Below the pieces are notes generated by a model. The model did no database searches, had not been told where the DNA came from, and saw nothing but the letters and a program-made list of their open reading frames with translations. From assembly GCA_947683425.1 (NCBI GenBank), contig CANTUQ010000081.1:11754369-11818368 (forward strand): 64,000 bases of DNA, in the 5' to 3' direction. The position numbers and the translations under genes were made by a program. The first letter of the stretch is position 1. Each line of letters starts with the position of its first letter. Below are positions 1 through 11,611 of this stretch, one piece after another. The DNA is from Excoecaria cochinchinensis. Lineage: Eukaryota > Streptophyta > Magnoliopsida > Malpighiales > Euphorbiaceae.

Positions 1-1223
1 GTCTGGCGCTCCCGGCCTCATCATCTTAAAGACCAAGTGCCCTTCCTTCAGTAGGTGCTTTTGGACCATCTTACCGAAGGATCGGGCCAACCTTTTCTGA
101 TAAACCTGATTGTGGTAGTACGCTCGCAACCTATCCTCATCCAACAGATTCAACTGCAATAGTCGTTATTGTGCCCACTCTGTCTCCGGGATCTCAGCTT
201 CCATAGCTACCCTTAACGATTTCAACTCAATTTCGACCGGTAAAACTGCTTCGGTTCCGTATACCAGAGAGAACGGCGTTGCCCCTGTAGAGGTTCTGAC
301 CGTAGTTCTATAGCCCCAAAGTGCAAATGGCACCTTCTCTACCCAGTCTTTATAGCTTTGGACCATCTTGGCTAATATTCTTTTGACATTTTTATTTGCC
401 GCTTCAACTGCGCCATTAGCCTGAGGGCGATAGGGGGAAGACTTGTGGTGCTGGATTCCGTATTTCTGAAGCACCTGCTTAGTTTCAGCTATAAACTGGA
501 CCCCATTGTCAGATATAACATGATGCGGGAGACCATATCTGCATATTAGGTTCTTCTCAATGAACTTGGCCATGTCCCGAGCATCGACCTTCTTGAAAGA
601 TTCAGCCTCTACCCATTTGGTAAAATAGTCGATAGCAACTACGATGAATCTATGTCCATTGGAGGCTGTGGGATGTATCTCCCTGATGATATCTATTCCC
701 CAAACCGCAAACGGCCATGGAGACGTCAAGTTATGCAGCTCGAAAACTGGCACATGCCTCAAGTTCGCATACTGCTGGCATAACTGGCACTCCTTCACAT
801 ATTTTGAGCCATCCGCATCTATTGTGAGCCAATAAAATCCTTGGCGCATGATCTTTTTCCCTAAAGCCAGGTAATTCATGTGGCCCCCACAAACACCGGC
901 ATAAACCTCCTCTATAACCCTTTTAGCTTCTTTCTCTGCCAAGCATCTTAATTTGATACCGTCTGCTTGCCTCTTATACAAATCCCCATTCACACTGATG
1001 AATTGAGAGGACAATTTTCTAATCATCCTTTGGTCCTTTTCAGTGGCTTCCTCCGGAAAGACCAACTTTTCAAAGTAATTCTAAATATCAGAATAACAAG
1101 GTTTTCCATTAGTGACATCGACATCCATTATTTGCTCAGTTTCGAAGCAGGGCCTTTCCGTACATGAAATCAGGACAGGCCTCATAGCAATCCCTGTTGG
1201 ATTATCCCACATGGATACCGCCC
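1..1223 (-). pseudogene. Tat/Ogre-like pol fragment (element A): end of RNase H to integrase
   Basis: This is the integrase of a Ty3/gypsy element, read right to left. The longest open stretch is 166-1065. It holds the HHCC zinc finger (CQLCQQY near 775), then the catalytic D in WGIDII, D in ISDNG and E in NGAVEAANK, so the DDE triad is intact. It ends at the window edge in the C-terminal part (RSFGK, then KEGHLVF). In-frame stops lie at 166-168 and 1079-1081; where B has Gln codons here, both fit C-to-T changes. Homology to the end of the archaeal-type RNase H (SMWDNPTG in B) stops at about 1223, where unrelated DNA begins. It is close to the B integrase at 15590-16490. No LTR of this copy is in the window. 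It is a dead remnant; the family call is firm. Confidence 0.9.
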
Positions 1224-1237
1224 TGATGAAAAATAAG

Positions 1238-1270
1238 TCACGGTGACAATAAATTTAATTGTCACTGTGA
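1238..1270. repeat. 33-bp near-perfect inverted repeat
   Basis: Two 13-bp arms (TCACGGTGACAAT and ATTGTCACTGTGA) flank the 7-base spacer AAATTTA, with one arm mismatch. It sits at the break between the A pol fragment and the next block. Such arms occur near ends of DNA transposons. A CACTACACCATTTTTGC string at about 1304 resembles a CACTA-type terminus, but I see no partner end. Confidence 0.5.
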
Positions 1271-1624
1271 GATACTTGTAAAATGCTACTGTCCAGTGCT
1301 CCACTACACCATTTTTGCTGCAAATTCCTTTCTTTAAATTCCAAGTTATTTTCCCTATTAAATTCCAAAAAAATACAACAAACTAAAACCAATTAAAACC
1401 AAAAATTAAAAATCAACAAATTAAACATTAAAAACAACAAATTAACTTTCTAACACACCAAAAATTTAAGGAAAATTATTTTATATAAAAACAAATAATT
1501 TTGTTTTTTAAAAAAAAAGATTTAAAAATAAACAACTAAAAAAAATTAAAAACATAAAACACGAAAACACATATAAATTACATAAAATTAAACTGGAAAG
1601 GTTAAGAAAAATAAAAGTTCTGGT
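1271..1624. other. AT-rich spacer, no gene seen
   Basis: A very A-rich stretch (on the plus strand) between the inverted repeat and the ORF at 1625. On the minus strand it would be the 3' untranslated part of the unclassified LTR element. No ORF or recognisable domain is present. Confidence 0.5.
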
Positions 1625-2431
1625 TTATTGAGTCCCAGCTCGACTCATGTTACTCTCGGGTGGATGAGATTGTGAACCAAATAATGGTCTTTCCGACTTT
1701 TGCTCCTCATTTTCCCCCATTAGTAAGAAAAAATCATCGAAAGCCACCAAGGTGGGAATTTCCATGTCTTCGATGAAGTATGACTCCATTTTGGGTTCAC
1801 TAAAAACGAACTCTACCGGCTCTTCTAGCCTAAATAGATCCTTCAAATGGACTGAATTCAGTGCTTCCATTTGAGAATCACACAACTCTTGCTCCTTTGG
1901 TGCACTATCCTGCACAGAAAAATTAAATTTAGTTTCCAAACAAACACAAGATTCGTCTTCAACAATGATTGGCTCCTTTTTTCCTTCATGCAACCCATCC
2001 TCAAAAATTTCAAAATTCTCGTTAAGCTCTATAGGTGCATGACTCAATTCACCACCATCTCTTTGATCAACCAAAGAGACAATTAAAAGCTCCAACTTGG
2101 ATTCCAAATTTTGGATCTCCAATGCTTGACTTCTTAATAGATTCCCTTGAGCCTTGATCCTCTCCTCTTGATAGTTGATTGTAGCCTGCCACTCCCCCTT
2201 TTTCGCATAAAATTGCTTCTCTCTGCAATATATGTAGTCTAGAAGACTTACAATTTTGGCGAAGTTAGACTCTTGTGATTCCCATTGAGAGTAAGGATCT
2301 ACAAAGGACGGTGAATAGGTGACTGGTGAAGGTGGATACAATTGTCGTAACTCTTGCATTTCCCTCCTCATATCATTCACTTGAGCTCGCAAAAGGACCA
2401 GCTCATAATCTTGAACACTATCTTGCATCAT
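1625..2431 (-). CDS. Unknown 268-aa protein of a non-autonomous LTR element
   Basis: An open frame begins at ATG 2429-2431, about 120 bp downstream of a primer-binding-like site (2549-2562, minus strand), which is where gag normally starts. I do not recognise the protein. It is acidic. Residues about 10-35 (LRAQVNDMRREMQELRQL) and about 90-125 have heptad-like spacing of Leu/Ile/Met and probably form coiled coils. I see no CCHC knuckle, protease, RT, RNase H or integrase motif, so no pol follows. The frame is uninterrupted over 268 codons although the surroundings are AT-rich, which argues for past selection. It may be the sole product of a large non-autonomous LTR element or a diverged gag. 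It ends in PPESNMSRAGTQ. Function unknown. Confidence 0.5.
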   Translation of the reverse strand: MMQDSVQDYELVLLRAQVNDMRREMQELRQLYPPSPVTYSPSFVDPYSQWESQESNFAKIVSLLDYIYCREKQFYAKKGEWQATINYQEERIKAQGNLLRSQALEIQNLESKLELLIVSLVDQRDGGELSHAPIELNENFEIFEDGLHEGKKEPIIVEDESCVCLETKFNFSVQDSAPKEQELCDSQMEALNSVHLKDLFRLEEPVEFVFSEPKMESYFIEDMEIPTLVAFDDFFLLMGENEEQKSERPLFGSQSHPPESNMSRAGTQ

Positions 2432-2548
2432 TTTGAAAAGACCTCAAAATTTTCTTGCAAAGATAAACACCAAATTAAAACAAAGAAAAAAATAAAAATA
2501 TCAAACTAACTCAACTAAAGATATAAAACAAACAACACCGTTTTTCCT

Positions 2549-2562
2549 CGACAACGGCGCCA
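2549..2562 (-). other. Primer-binding site (TGGCGCCGTTGTCG)
   Basis: On the minus strand TGGCGCCGTTGTCG lies 6 bases inside an LTR end (TCA at 2569-2571). This string is close to the TGGCGCCGTTGCCGGGG primer site common in Athila-type and related plant LTR elements, usually assigned to tRNA-Asp. It sets the orientation of the ORF at 1625-2431 as sense. Confidence 0.7.
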
Positions 2563-2568
2563 AAAACT

Positions 2569-3639
2569 TGACCGATGCTCGGCAAGTGTACCGAATCGAG
2601 AAGTAATAAAGTGGGATATAGTTAGGACCCCGAGTTATCGTACCCAAGGAAAAAAGGATTGTCACGTTAAATATCTATAGATGAGTGAATTTGAGATATC
2701 CCCGGTTTGTTTGGTGGAGAAAACTAAGCTAAGCAAGAAAAATAAATTAACAATTAAAAATAAAATTGTTCATCATGAAATTACTCAAGGATGAAATTAA
2801 ATGCTTAGGAAATTCTATCCTTATAAATGTAATTGGAAATTGGTAAAACAATATAAACATGAAATTCTGGACAACCCAACTAAACCCAAGCTTCCCAAAC
2901 GGAGTCAGCCACTCTAATTATATGACATCCCAAACTGGAGTCAGCCACATAACTAGCCTATGCACGGGTCTAAAATCCTAAGTTCAGTTTATTTTCCCAA
3001 TACGGAGTCAAATAACCCAAAAGTCAAATATTTCACTCCTCACTCTAATTTTAAATCATAAAATTCTGTACTTCTAGATTCCCAAACGAAGTCGTCTAAA
3101 AGATACATAAAAAATGATAGAAAACTGAGCATAAACAATTATAACAAAAATCAGATTTGAAATCAATCATCATTCCGGACTGAACATAACCAAACCCAAT
3201 GATCATTATAAATGCAGAAAATATAACGAGAGAAATAAAAGAAATCATGAAAATATTCATTAAATCCAAATATCCAAAATACAAATATGAGTCAAGAACT
3301 CCTAAGCATGAATAATTACTCTAACATTAAGAATATAAACATAAAATATGGAAAATTAAAGTTTAGAATACACCCTTGATGAGAGAGAAAATAGATCTTG
3401 AAGCTCTTGTTCTTCAACCTTGGAATCCACTTGAATCCCTAAAATATATATCTAAGCTAAATGGATTTAAATTATTTAAGAATAAAATTGCAATTCAAAA
3501 TTAAATCTAAACTAAAACAGCATTTAAAATAAAAATTAAAACCTAAACTAAAATGAAAATAATGCTGGAAACTAAAAGAAAAAAATGAAAACTAAGTCTA
3601 ACCCCCTTTAAGATGAACGGCGCTTTGATATTATAATCA
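2569..3639 (-). mobile_element. Probable 5' LTR of the unclassified element
   Basis: The minus-strand end (GAGCATCGGTCA at 2569) directly precedes the primer-binding site. The other end is a guess: TGATTATAATATC at about 3639 gives a TG...CA LTR of about 1.07 kb. Its terminal part (GTGTACCGAATCGAGAAGT) is a familiar motif of such plant elements. The right limit may be off by tens of bases because it abuts an old Tekay-type LTR with no visible target duplication. Confidence 0.45.
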
Positions 3640-4980
3640 GAAGAAAAGCACAGCTGTGCTTTCATAAAACACAGCTGTGTCCGTGAGTAAGTAGCCTAAT
3701 CACGACTCGTGAACTCTCAGCCTTCCCTTTGCTGACGCGTGATTCTACTACACCACTCGCGCATGCCAAGCTTACGAGTCATGCTGCCTAATCACGAGTC
3801 GGATGCCTTACAAACCAACAGAGCAAATCTCACGTGAAACTGGAATTCACCCTTCTGTCGCGCTCGCGAGGATGTTGCGCTCCCGACAACATCGTGATTT
3901 CCAGTTTTCCAGCAAAACGCAGAAAACCAAGATTTCCAACTACTAAACCATTTTGACCTAAAATCAAACCAAATCTCATCTTACCTTCAAATAAGCCTTC
4001 CACCATCATATATAACATAAAACACAACTTAATTCAACAATTTACACAATTAAAAACATGCATTAACGAAATCAAGTTCCTCAAGAACACAAATCCAGAA
4101 TTTTATAGCAAACATTCATCAAACTTCAAATATTGTTCAATACTTCAACATTCATGCATTTTAACTCAAATCAAATGATTACCCATAACATTAACACTAT
4201 AATATGCCTCATCAAACATCAATTTTCCAGAAAACACATGCAAAGGCATAAATCACAATATACATCAAAACAATCCATTCCAAACAAAATCCAAACAAAA
4301 TTCCAAACCTGTAACTCATATGCTCCAAATCAATGAGCACCACTACCACTAGCCTTCTCCTTTCCTTTGAGATCGCGAGGAGGCTCAACTAACCAAGAAC
4401 ACCCAACAAAATCACACAAATACAAAATCTAAATTAAAACCCAATCTAAATAAAATTAAGAACAAAAGAAGAAGAAGATGAAGAAACCTATGAAAGACTT
4501 ACCAATCAAAGCTAAGGAGATGATCAATTTCCATCACCAACACTTCAATCAAAGCTAAGGCACCCAAGTGAAGAGAAAAGAGGAAGAAGGAGCGAAGAGA
4601 GGAAGAGGAAACGGGAAAGAGACAGCAATTTGCTGTTCTCATTTCTCTCTCCTTCTCTTTATTTCCTTTTTCCTAATTCCTAGCCACATGTCACTCTTTG
4701 GTTGGTGGAACTTGACCACTCACACCCAACAAACACACATGCTACTACACACAAGACCAACCCACATAATTCACACACTAAAACCATATGCACGTGCACA
4801 CACTATCATAACCCAATGAACATACACCCTACTAACATATATGCACCCACACAATATTACAGCCCACAAAAACATGAATTTTACCCAAAATGCCCTTAAC
4901 ACATGCCAAAACTCTTACACATGCACGCATACACATGGCAAACATGGCTCAAACTGATAGGGGAAAATCGGGGTGTTGCA
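3640..4980 (-). mobile_element. Tekay-type LTR fragment R0 (5' part)
   Basis: The right end reads TGCAACACCCCGATTTTCCCC on the minus strand and matches the R1 LTR end at 35950 (TGTAACACCCCGCTTGCCCC). Homology with R1 runs through the GGTAAGT at 4497-4503 (minus) and into the dyad cluster at about 3646-3870 (arms such as AGCACAGCTGTGCT and CACGACTCGTG). The 3' part of the LTR is missing, cut by the unclassified element at about 3640. No coding content. Confidence 0.7.
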
Positions 4981-6426
4981 TGCTGAGCATTAAAAATACC
5001 CAGTGGTGATTGCAATTCCAAAAATTTTTACTAAACTAATATCACATACATGAATAATATTCAAATAAATATTCATAATAAAATATTCATATTAAACAAT
5101 TAATCTACTTAATTTATTAATTAAGCATACAATAGTCCAATTATTCATCAATAAATAATATGTCTAAGGCCATTAACACAATTAATACCCATTAATTACT
5201 TTAATTACAATTTTGTCCTTAATTTATGGCAACTTTCCAATTATACCACTATACTTTTCGAAAATGACAAAAATGCCCTTAGTTCATTTTAAATTCCACT
5301 TATTTACATATATGCCATTAGTTCATTTTCTTTTTACACAATTTACGATTTTGCCATCAGTTCAATTCCAATTTCATCAATATTACCATATTGCTACTAG
5401 TTCATTCATTTTTCACCAAAATTATGATTATGCCCTTATTTTACTTTTCTTTACTCATAATGACCAAAATACCCTTAACTTTATTTCTTTTTACCATTTT
5501 ATATTATTTAACATGCAAAATTACTATTTTACCCTCCAATTTCAATTTTCATGCCAAATTACATTTTTACCCTTCAAAAGTCACCAATTTTCTTATTTTA
5601 TCATATAATGACATTTTTGCCCTTATTTGTCATCATTCACACACATAAGCATAAAATTACCATATTACCCTCAAATTTTTCATATAATTCCATTTATGGC
5701 CTTTTTCCACGTAAATATTATTTTAATCATATTTTAACCATTTTAATCACCTTTTTACCATTTTGCCCTCAAACTTTTACATAATTCCAATTATGTCCTT
5801 TTCACACATAACATCAAATTAATCACATTTTAACCATTTAAAGCTCATTATTACGCTTTTTGCCCCGGTATAATGCTGGCAGACTCTATGTATAGGATAA
5901 ACGGGACGCGAACCCCTAAGGGCTTACAATAACCTGGAGAGACCTCTGACTGATCACTTCAGTCTTTCTAAACCTAAAGGAACCCTAAAGGATTACTCCA
6001 GTCTTTCTAAACAGATAATTTTAAAAATACATAATAGGTCCATCAATGACCTATAAAAATAGTGAGACACCATGCTCACTCCGGCGGTTTTATGTCCCTT
6101 TAGCTAGCCAACATATCCTGAGACTAGACTCGACTACCAGCTCATCACATAGGGCAACATTATTTTATTTTCCACATGACTAATGTGTCATGCATACTTT
6201 TCATGGCATATTATCATCTCATCTCATTCTTTTTCATGCCATTACATCAATATACATGTGATTATCATTCTTACATCATCACATGCCATGTAAACACATA
6301 AATTTATCATTATACACATGCACACATCCATACATACATTTGGCCAACATTCCATCTTTTCACCATTAATTCTTTTAATCCACTTTATCATTCATTTAGG
6401 CCAATTACATGTTGTATAACATCACT

Positions 6427-6508
6427 ATACCATTTATTTCCATTAAAACACATCAAAATCTAATTTTATACCATTTATTTCCATTAAAACACATCAAAAT
6501 CTAATTTT
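6427..6508. repeat. 41-bp tandem duplication
   Basis: Two adjacent, almost identical copies starting ATACCATTTATTTCC (6427-6467 and 6468-6508) within block V. Confidence 0.8.
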
Positions 6509-7820
6509 TACTCACGATTACCATTCAGCCACATGTGTATCACATATATAACACATCCTTCACATGGTCTAACACATACCATTCATTAATTAACATGCTA
6601 AATATCACAAATCCATCAAAATCATGCATTATTTATCATTTAAACACATGAAAATCCCATACTTTCAATTCGGCCAAAGAAGTATCTTTTCCTACAAAAT
6701 TATTTTCTTCATTTTAATCATTCATTCCATCATTATTAACATCATTAAACATGAATATAAGGTTATTTTCAATTAAACATGCCTTAAACACATACATGGT
6801 TAACAAACATAACCTAAAACACATACTAACACATGGAAATAGATGGAATTTACAATCACTAACCTCAAATCTTTGCTATATACACCTCAAGCAGTCTTTT
6901 TGTTGGCTTTAGGTTAGCTAGATGTCCCTTCACCTAGTGGACATAATAGGATTCATACACAAAAATGTAGATCTAGTCAAAACCATGCTTCCTTTCCATA
7001 AATAAACTTCATAAAAATCTTATACACATCCTAAAGTACCCATAGGAACATTGAAACCAAATTAAAAACACCTAAAACACATACCTCAATTTCACACCTA
7101 AACTTTCAAGTTTAGGTTTTCCCCACTTTCCAACCACCAAATAGACTTCCAAGGGTACCAATAAAAACTAGACGATCTGATATTTGATTGGGAGGGTTGA
7201 TTTAGGGGTGAGATGGAGAAAAAATGGAAGAGAAATGGAGGAGAAGAGGAGAAGTTCAATTCGGCCAAGGAGAAGAGAGAGGAGGGCAGTTTAGATGGAG
7301 AATTCTGGATTTCTCAAAACTTTTAGGCAGGTCCAACCAGAGTGGTCGGACCGAGTTGGTCCGATTTTTGATTTTCAGGTCATTTTGCACTGTTTTAGGT
7401 AATCTTAATATATCTGACCTACTTTGCACTCCCAATAAATTCCATAATGTTTAAAATATCAAAAAATGCCTCCATACAAAATTTTAGCTCAATCGGAGTT
7501 CATTTGGGGCCTGGTTCACCTAAATCGGTCCGGTTCGATTCAGTCTGTTTATGCCGTAAAAATCAAATCTAAAACTGTCAAAAAATTCTAAAATTATTCT
7601 GAGCTTGTACACTTTCCATAGTGACACTTTTTAACCACTTTAGCATCTTCAAAAAATTCGGTCAAACCTCGATCAAACTCCGGTTCAACCGAACTGAACT
7701 TCAGACGGATATTCGGGGGCCTATATGACCTTATTTTCACACAAAACTTTACCACCCGATTCCGTTCACTCTACAGATCATTTCTATGTAATAATACATT
7801 TTTGACTTACTGTAGCTATT

Positions 7821-7876
7821 ACCTTCCTAGAAGGTCACCCATCTCAGAACTACTATCACTCAGGCACGATTAACCT
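7821..7876 (-). other. 5S rRNA-like segment (internal-promoter half)
   Basis: Read on the minus strand, this segment follows the 3' half of plant 5S rRNA: GTTAATCGTGCCTGAG against box A GTTAAGCGTGCTTGGG, then AGATGGGTGACCTTCTAGGAAG against box C GGATGGGTGACCTCCTGGGAAG. By eye about 42 of 55 positions agree. It lies about 110 bp inside the inferred 5' end of block V. The 5' half of 5S is not recognisable, so this is not a 5S gene. Cassandra TRIM elements carry 5S sequence in their LTRs, but this block is far longer. Confidence 0.55.
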
Positions 7877-7987
7877 GTAAACTTTACTGAATATAAAACT
7901 CCCGAAAGACAATCTCATACTGTAAAACTAACAACAGACACTACAGAAAATACTGAATACTTCTAGGCTATCATGCAGGCCATTACA

Positions 7988-9866
7988 AAAAGGTAGTTTG
8001 CCAAGGGTAAAAAGGTAAATGATATAAAAGGTCCAATAGGAAAGAGGCAGGTGGCTTGGATAGGTGAAGGCATTTCATGGGATTTGAAAGGGGAAAAGAG
8101 AGAGGGAGAATAAAAGCCTTTTAGCTTCACGTAGAAGTTAGAATTTGTTCTTCAAAGTTTGTCTTATGTTCTTCAAAGTGCTCGTTCTTTGTTTCTCTCT
8201 TTTCTCTCTTTCTATCTCTATTGGCTGTTCTTCACTCTTGCTCAAGCTGCCGTTCTTCAAGTTTTGAGTTGGTTTGATTGAGGTTAAGCTAAGGTTTTTA
8301 AACCAAGAAGTTGCTCGAGAGGTAACTGGTTAGGTTTCCATTGGTTTTCTCCTTCATCTTTCGTAAAGGTTTGTATATGAGTTATATGGTTTTGTTCATG
8401 GGTTAATTGAGTATTTAGTTATATGCAAGAATTTGAAGAAAGCAGAAAAGATAAAGGAAAAGGAAAGGTGGGATTTTGAAGACAGAGGAGTCGTTGAGCT
8501 TCGTTTCAGGTTTGGGAGTGTGTGTTGTTTGGAAGTGTCTGTTTATTTCTCTTTGATTCTCTTCATGACTCATATATATTATCTGATGCGTATTATTGTG
8601 TAAATGAGTTATGATTTGTTAAAATTTGTTCTAAATGCTTAAGAGGTAAGTTTTACATGATATTGGTTGAAGATATGCGATTTGTTAAGTTCTGTTTCCT
8701 GCGTTTTTCTGGGTTTGAGTTTTATTTTCTCTCGTTTTTTGGCTGTTCGGCAGGATACTCTTCATAACATGTGAAGTTCTTCACGAGTCGTGAAGATTAG
8801 CCCGCTCGGCTTTGTGGCTTGTTCGGCATGCTGAGCTGCTCGGTATAGAGAGCCCCGCTCGATAGATAGGGCGTTTGACTTATAGTGACCGCTAGGCTTG
8901 CAAAGTCCAATCGGCCTGAGAATTTCGGTGTTACATTTGTATACATGAACTATATAATCTATGCACATGTGTACATGAACTATATGATTATATGTGAATT
9001 TTACCTTATAGTACGACATGATATAAGAGTACAGATGAATTGTTCTTTTGAGCCTGATCGGTCATAGTTTGTGGATAGATAAGCGCTTATCAAGGGTCGA
9101 GGTGTGTGTGAGTGCAGCTGGTACATGTTACATGATACATGCTAACCCCGATCGGGTCCACATGACTAGAGGCTTTGGTTTCCACAAGTAAATTGTTTTG
9201 AGACTTCGGTCTCCCCTCTACCTTCGGGTATACATGATTTTTAAATTTTTTTGAGACCTATGTCTCTATATGCTTATATACTGTGTCCTATCAGTATCAT
9301 TTGAATTGTATCCACTAGTTAATGAACAATCAGGCTATTTTATGTGGCTATTATGTGTGTTTCCAGCGTATCAAACGGTTATTTGATGTGTTATAAGCTT
9401 TCATATAGGAGATATGACAAGATATGTCACGATACGTGTTTATGAAAGTAAATGATTAATTGTTTATATGTTTAATTACTTGAATAAGTATATGAGTTGT
9501 ATTTGTAGATTTATGTATTTGCATGTTTCTATTGTTGTTTGTTCCTCCCCACTAAGCGTTATCGCTTAGCAAGTGATATTTTGTTTTTCCCATGTAGGTG
9601 GCAAGTACAGTTGGAGTCAGACATCTGCAGGTCAGTCACTAGGAGTTAGAAGTTATTTTGTATTCTACCCCTGTATCTTTTTGTATATGTTACAAGGATA
9701 TTTTTTATTTTTGATCGAATGATGTATATTTTTGAACTTTTATGTATATTTAATATATGTAATATATATATATATATTTACTTTTTGGTTTTCGTGTATG
9801 TCTCTGATTATAAGTATATGTGTTTATGTATTTCGTTGTATGTGGCGCTTCGATCGGGGTGTTACA
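7988..9866 (+). mobile_element. Tekay-type LTR fragment S (3' part)
   Basis: A plus-oriented LTR ending ATCGGGGTGTTACA at 9866. It carries the conserved hairpin CTAAGCG/CGCTTAG at 9552-9569 about 300 bp from its end, and a dyad (TTCACGAGTCGTGAA) near 8780 at the place where other Tekay-type LTRs have their dyad cluster. No primer-binding site follows, so it is a solo or 3' LTR. It runs straight into the gag remnant of D. Its first part is missing; block V abuts at 7987. The short ORFs inside have no recognisable product. Confidence 0.65.
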
Positions 9867-10104
9867 GCCCGTGGACTTAAGGGTGAATATGTTGGCAGGA
9901 GAGAGAACGGGGCCTGCCCGTAGGGTAGATGAGGATTGGGAAGAAGACGAGTATGAGGAACCAGTGTCAGTGAGGGGAAAGGCACCTTAGACTAAAGAGG
10001 CCATCTGGAAGAAGATGGAGGAGAAGTTCGAGGCAATGTTGAGAATGTTAACTCGAGGACGAGGGATGAATCCTGAGAACAAAGAATTGGAGGGAGAGGA
10101 TATG
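9867..10104 (+). pseudogene. gag fragment of Tat-like element D, first piece
   Basis: On the plus strand this reads as the N-terminal side of a Tat gag: EAIWKKMEEKFEAMLRML then GMNPENKELEGED, matching EAMWRKMEEIFKAMARMM and GMNPEDRELDGDD in B. One in-frame stop follows KAP at about 9988. The frame resumes after R1 at 35956 with IPMNFKML, which fits GDDLIPQNFKMP in B, so R1 interrupted one continuous gag. The acidic linker upstream (RVDEDWEEDEYEEP) is also typical. D is the host of everything from 10105 to 35950. Confidence 0.8.
10100..10104. repeat. Target-site duplication ATATG, left copy (R1)
   Basis: ATATG precedes TGTAACACCC at 10105, and the same five bases follow the other end at 35951-35955. 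Confidence 0.95.
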
Positions 10105-10512
10105 TGTAACACCCCCTTCCCATACGTAGGAGGACCCATCCGCAAGGGAGTGAGAACTCGTATGAGTAAGGGTGTCGTTACACAGAACGGTACACAAACA
10201 CTCATTCACATAATATAAACATACATATAAATAGCAAAAATTAAAAATTTTGGAAACATAAGAATGATCATGCATTAATATAACAACATTCATTACAATA
10301 TTGTTCTGATCAAAAACTGTTATTACAAAATAGTCACATATCCAAAATATACCAGGCAGAAGCTGTACAAAATAATACATAGAGAGTTCTATTACAAAGA
10401 ATCATGCTACAAAAATAAAGCCCTAATACTAATCCCTCTGTGTTGGCTTGACTGGCGGCGACTCTCCCGAAAGCTATACATCTTTCGCACCTGCACGGGT
10501 GAAAACACCGTG

Positions 10513-10530
10513 CTAAGCGATGACGCTTAG
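10513..10530 (-). other. Conserved LTR hairpin CTAAGCG/CGCTTAG (R1 copy)
   Basis: Seven-base perfect arms around a 4-base loop, followed on the minus strand by a CACGG...CCGTGCAGGTG stretch. Similar copies occur in S, C (two), H and E. Confidence 0.7.
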
Positions 10531-11279
10531 TGGGGAAACAGACAATAATATATGGACGGCCATTCACAATGGTCGTCAAGGAAAATCACATACATAATGG
10601 CATACTAAATATCACAACATATAATCACAATAAAATTCCATTTATCACCATTCAAAGGTTCAATAAATAGATTTATATGCCAATAGATTCATATGCTCAT
10701 AATAGAGTCAATCAAATTCAAATACTTATAATCAGAATCACTCGGATTTACATTCTCTGAAGCATATCACAAACAAACTATACAGCTGCTGACTCACAAT
10801 AGTGGATAAAAAGTGAATAGTTAGGGTACCCGAGGGTACCATCTGAAAAGCAACATTACATTTTTCTCATTCATAACATTTTACTGAGGGATCTTAAATA
10901 AGATCCTGAAATACCGAGGTTCGCAAGGAACTTAACAGGGACCTGATCGTGGTCCAAAACTGAATTGAGGCTACAGCTACCGAGCTCTATTAGGCATGCC
11001 TAACTATCCACTATACTGACTTTTGCAGGTTATGCATAATACAAATCATGCTCAAAGCATAACATATAATTTATCATGAAGAAACCATAAAAATACACAT
11101 ATATAAGCATAATTATTTCCATACAGTAGTAAAAACCAAAAAAGAAGTGATACAAATTCATTTTGGAAGGAAAGGGGCAAACTCAAAAAAACAGGGCAGA
11201 AAAGAGGTCAATATCGCGATCGCGACCAGTGTCGCGCTCGCGACAGTGGCCGATAGGCCTGCGCGAGGGGAAGGCGAAG

Positions 11280-11460
11280 GTTGCACGAGTCGTGAGACAA
11301 CCTTCACGACTCGTGAACAACGTTCACGACTAGTGAACGATGTTCACGTCTCGTGAACATTAGTTCACGACTCGTGAACATTAGTTCACGACTCGTGAAC
11401 TAGGTTCACGACTCATGAACCTTGTTCACGACTTGCGAACATGATTAACATATCGTGAAT
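11280..11460. repeat. Cluster of short dyads in R1 LTR
   Basis: About eight units of the form GTTCACG-ACT-CGTGAAC (7-base arms, 3-base centre) spaced about 22 bp apart, some with a base change in one arm. Related units continue to about 11530. Confidence 0.85.
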
Positions 11461-11606
11461 CTTCCTTCCCTGTAGGCGCGTGATTCTGATTCACCACTCG
11501 CACGCCAAAGTTTCACGAGTCGTGCTTCTCAATCACGAGTCGAACTCCAAAGCAAAACAACAGAGCAATCTCGCATAAAACTTGGATTCACCCTTCTATC
11601 ACGCTT

Positions 11607-11611
11607 GCGAG
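11607..11611. repeat. Target-site duplication GCGAG, left copy (B)
   Basis: GCGAG precedes TGTGACGCG at 11612 and recurs at 34856-34860 after the other LTR end. Confidence 0.95.

Larger units (their letters stand above)
4981..7987 (-). mobile_element. Long LTR-like block V, with 5S-rRNA-like segment
   Basis: A non-coding block of about 3 kb. On the minus strand it would start TGTAATGGCCTGCATG at 7987. R0 cuts into or abuts its other end at 4980. Near the 4980 side the minus strand has CCACTGGGTATTTTTAATGCTCAGC, an imperfect hairpin that resembles the conserved LTR hairpin elsewhere in the window. The middle (5200-5850) consists of degenerate repeats around 'atgcccttaattt'. No ORF has coding character. 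I infer an LTR from position, TG start and the absence of genes. No target duplication is visible. Confidence 0.4.

Noticed and set aside
4568..4899. Plus-strand ORFs (His/Thr-rich) in R0
   Set aside because: They translate CACA-rich LTR DNA, are antisense to the element and are not conserved in R1.
7821..7876. Functional 5S rRNA gene
   Set aside because: Only the 3' half is similar, with about a quarter of positions changed, and no 5S spacer or tandem arrangement exists.
11280..11460. CRISPR-like array of short repeats
   Set aside because: Units are dyads about 22 bp apart with tiny degenerate spacers inside a plant LTR, with no cas genes.
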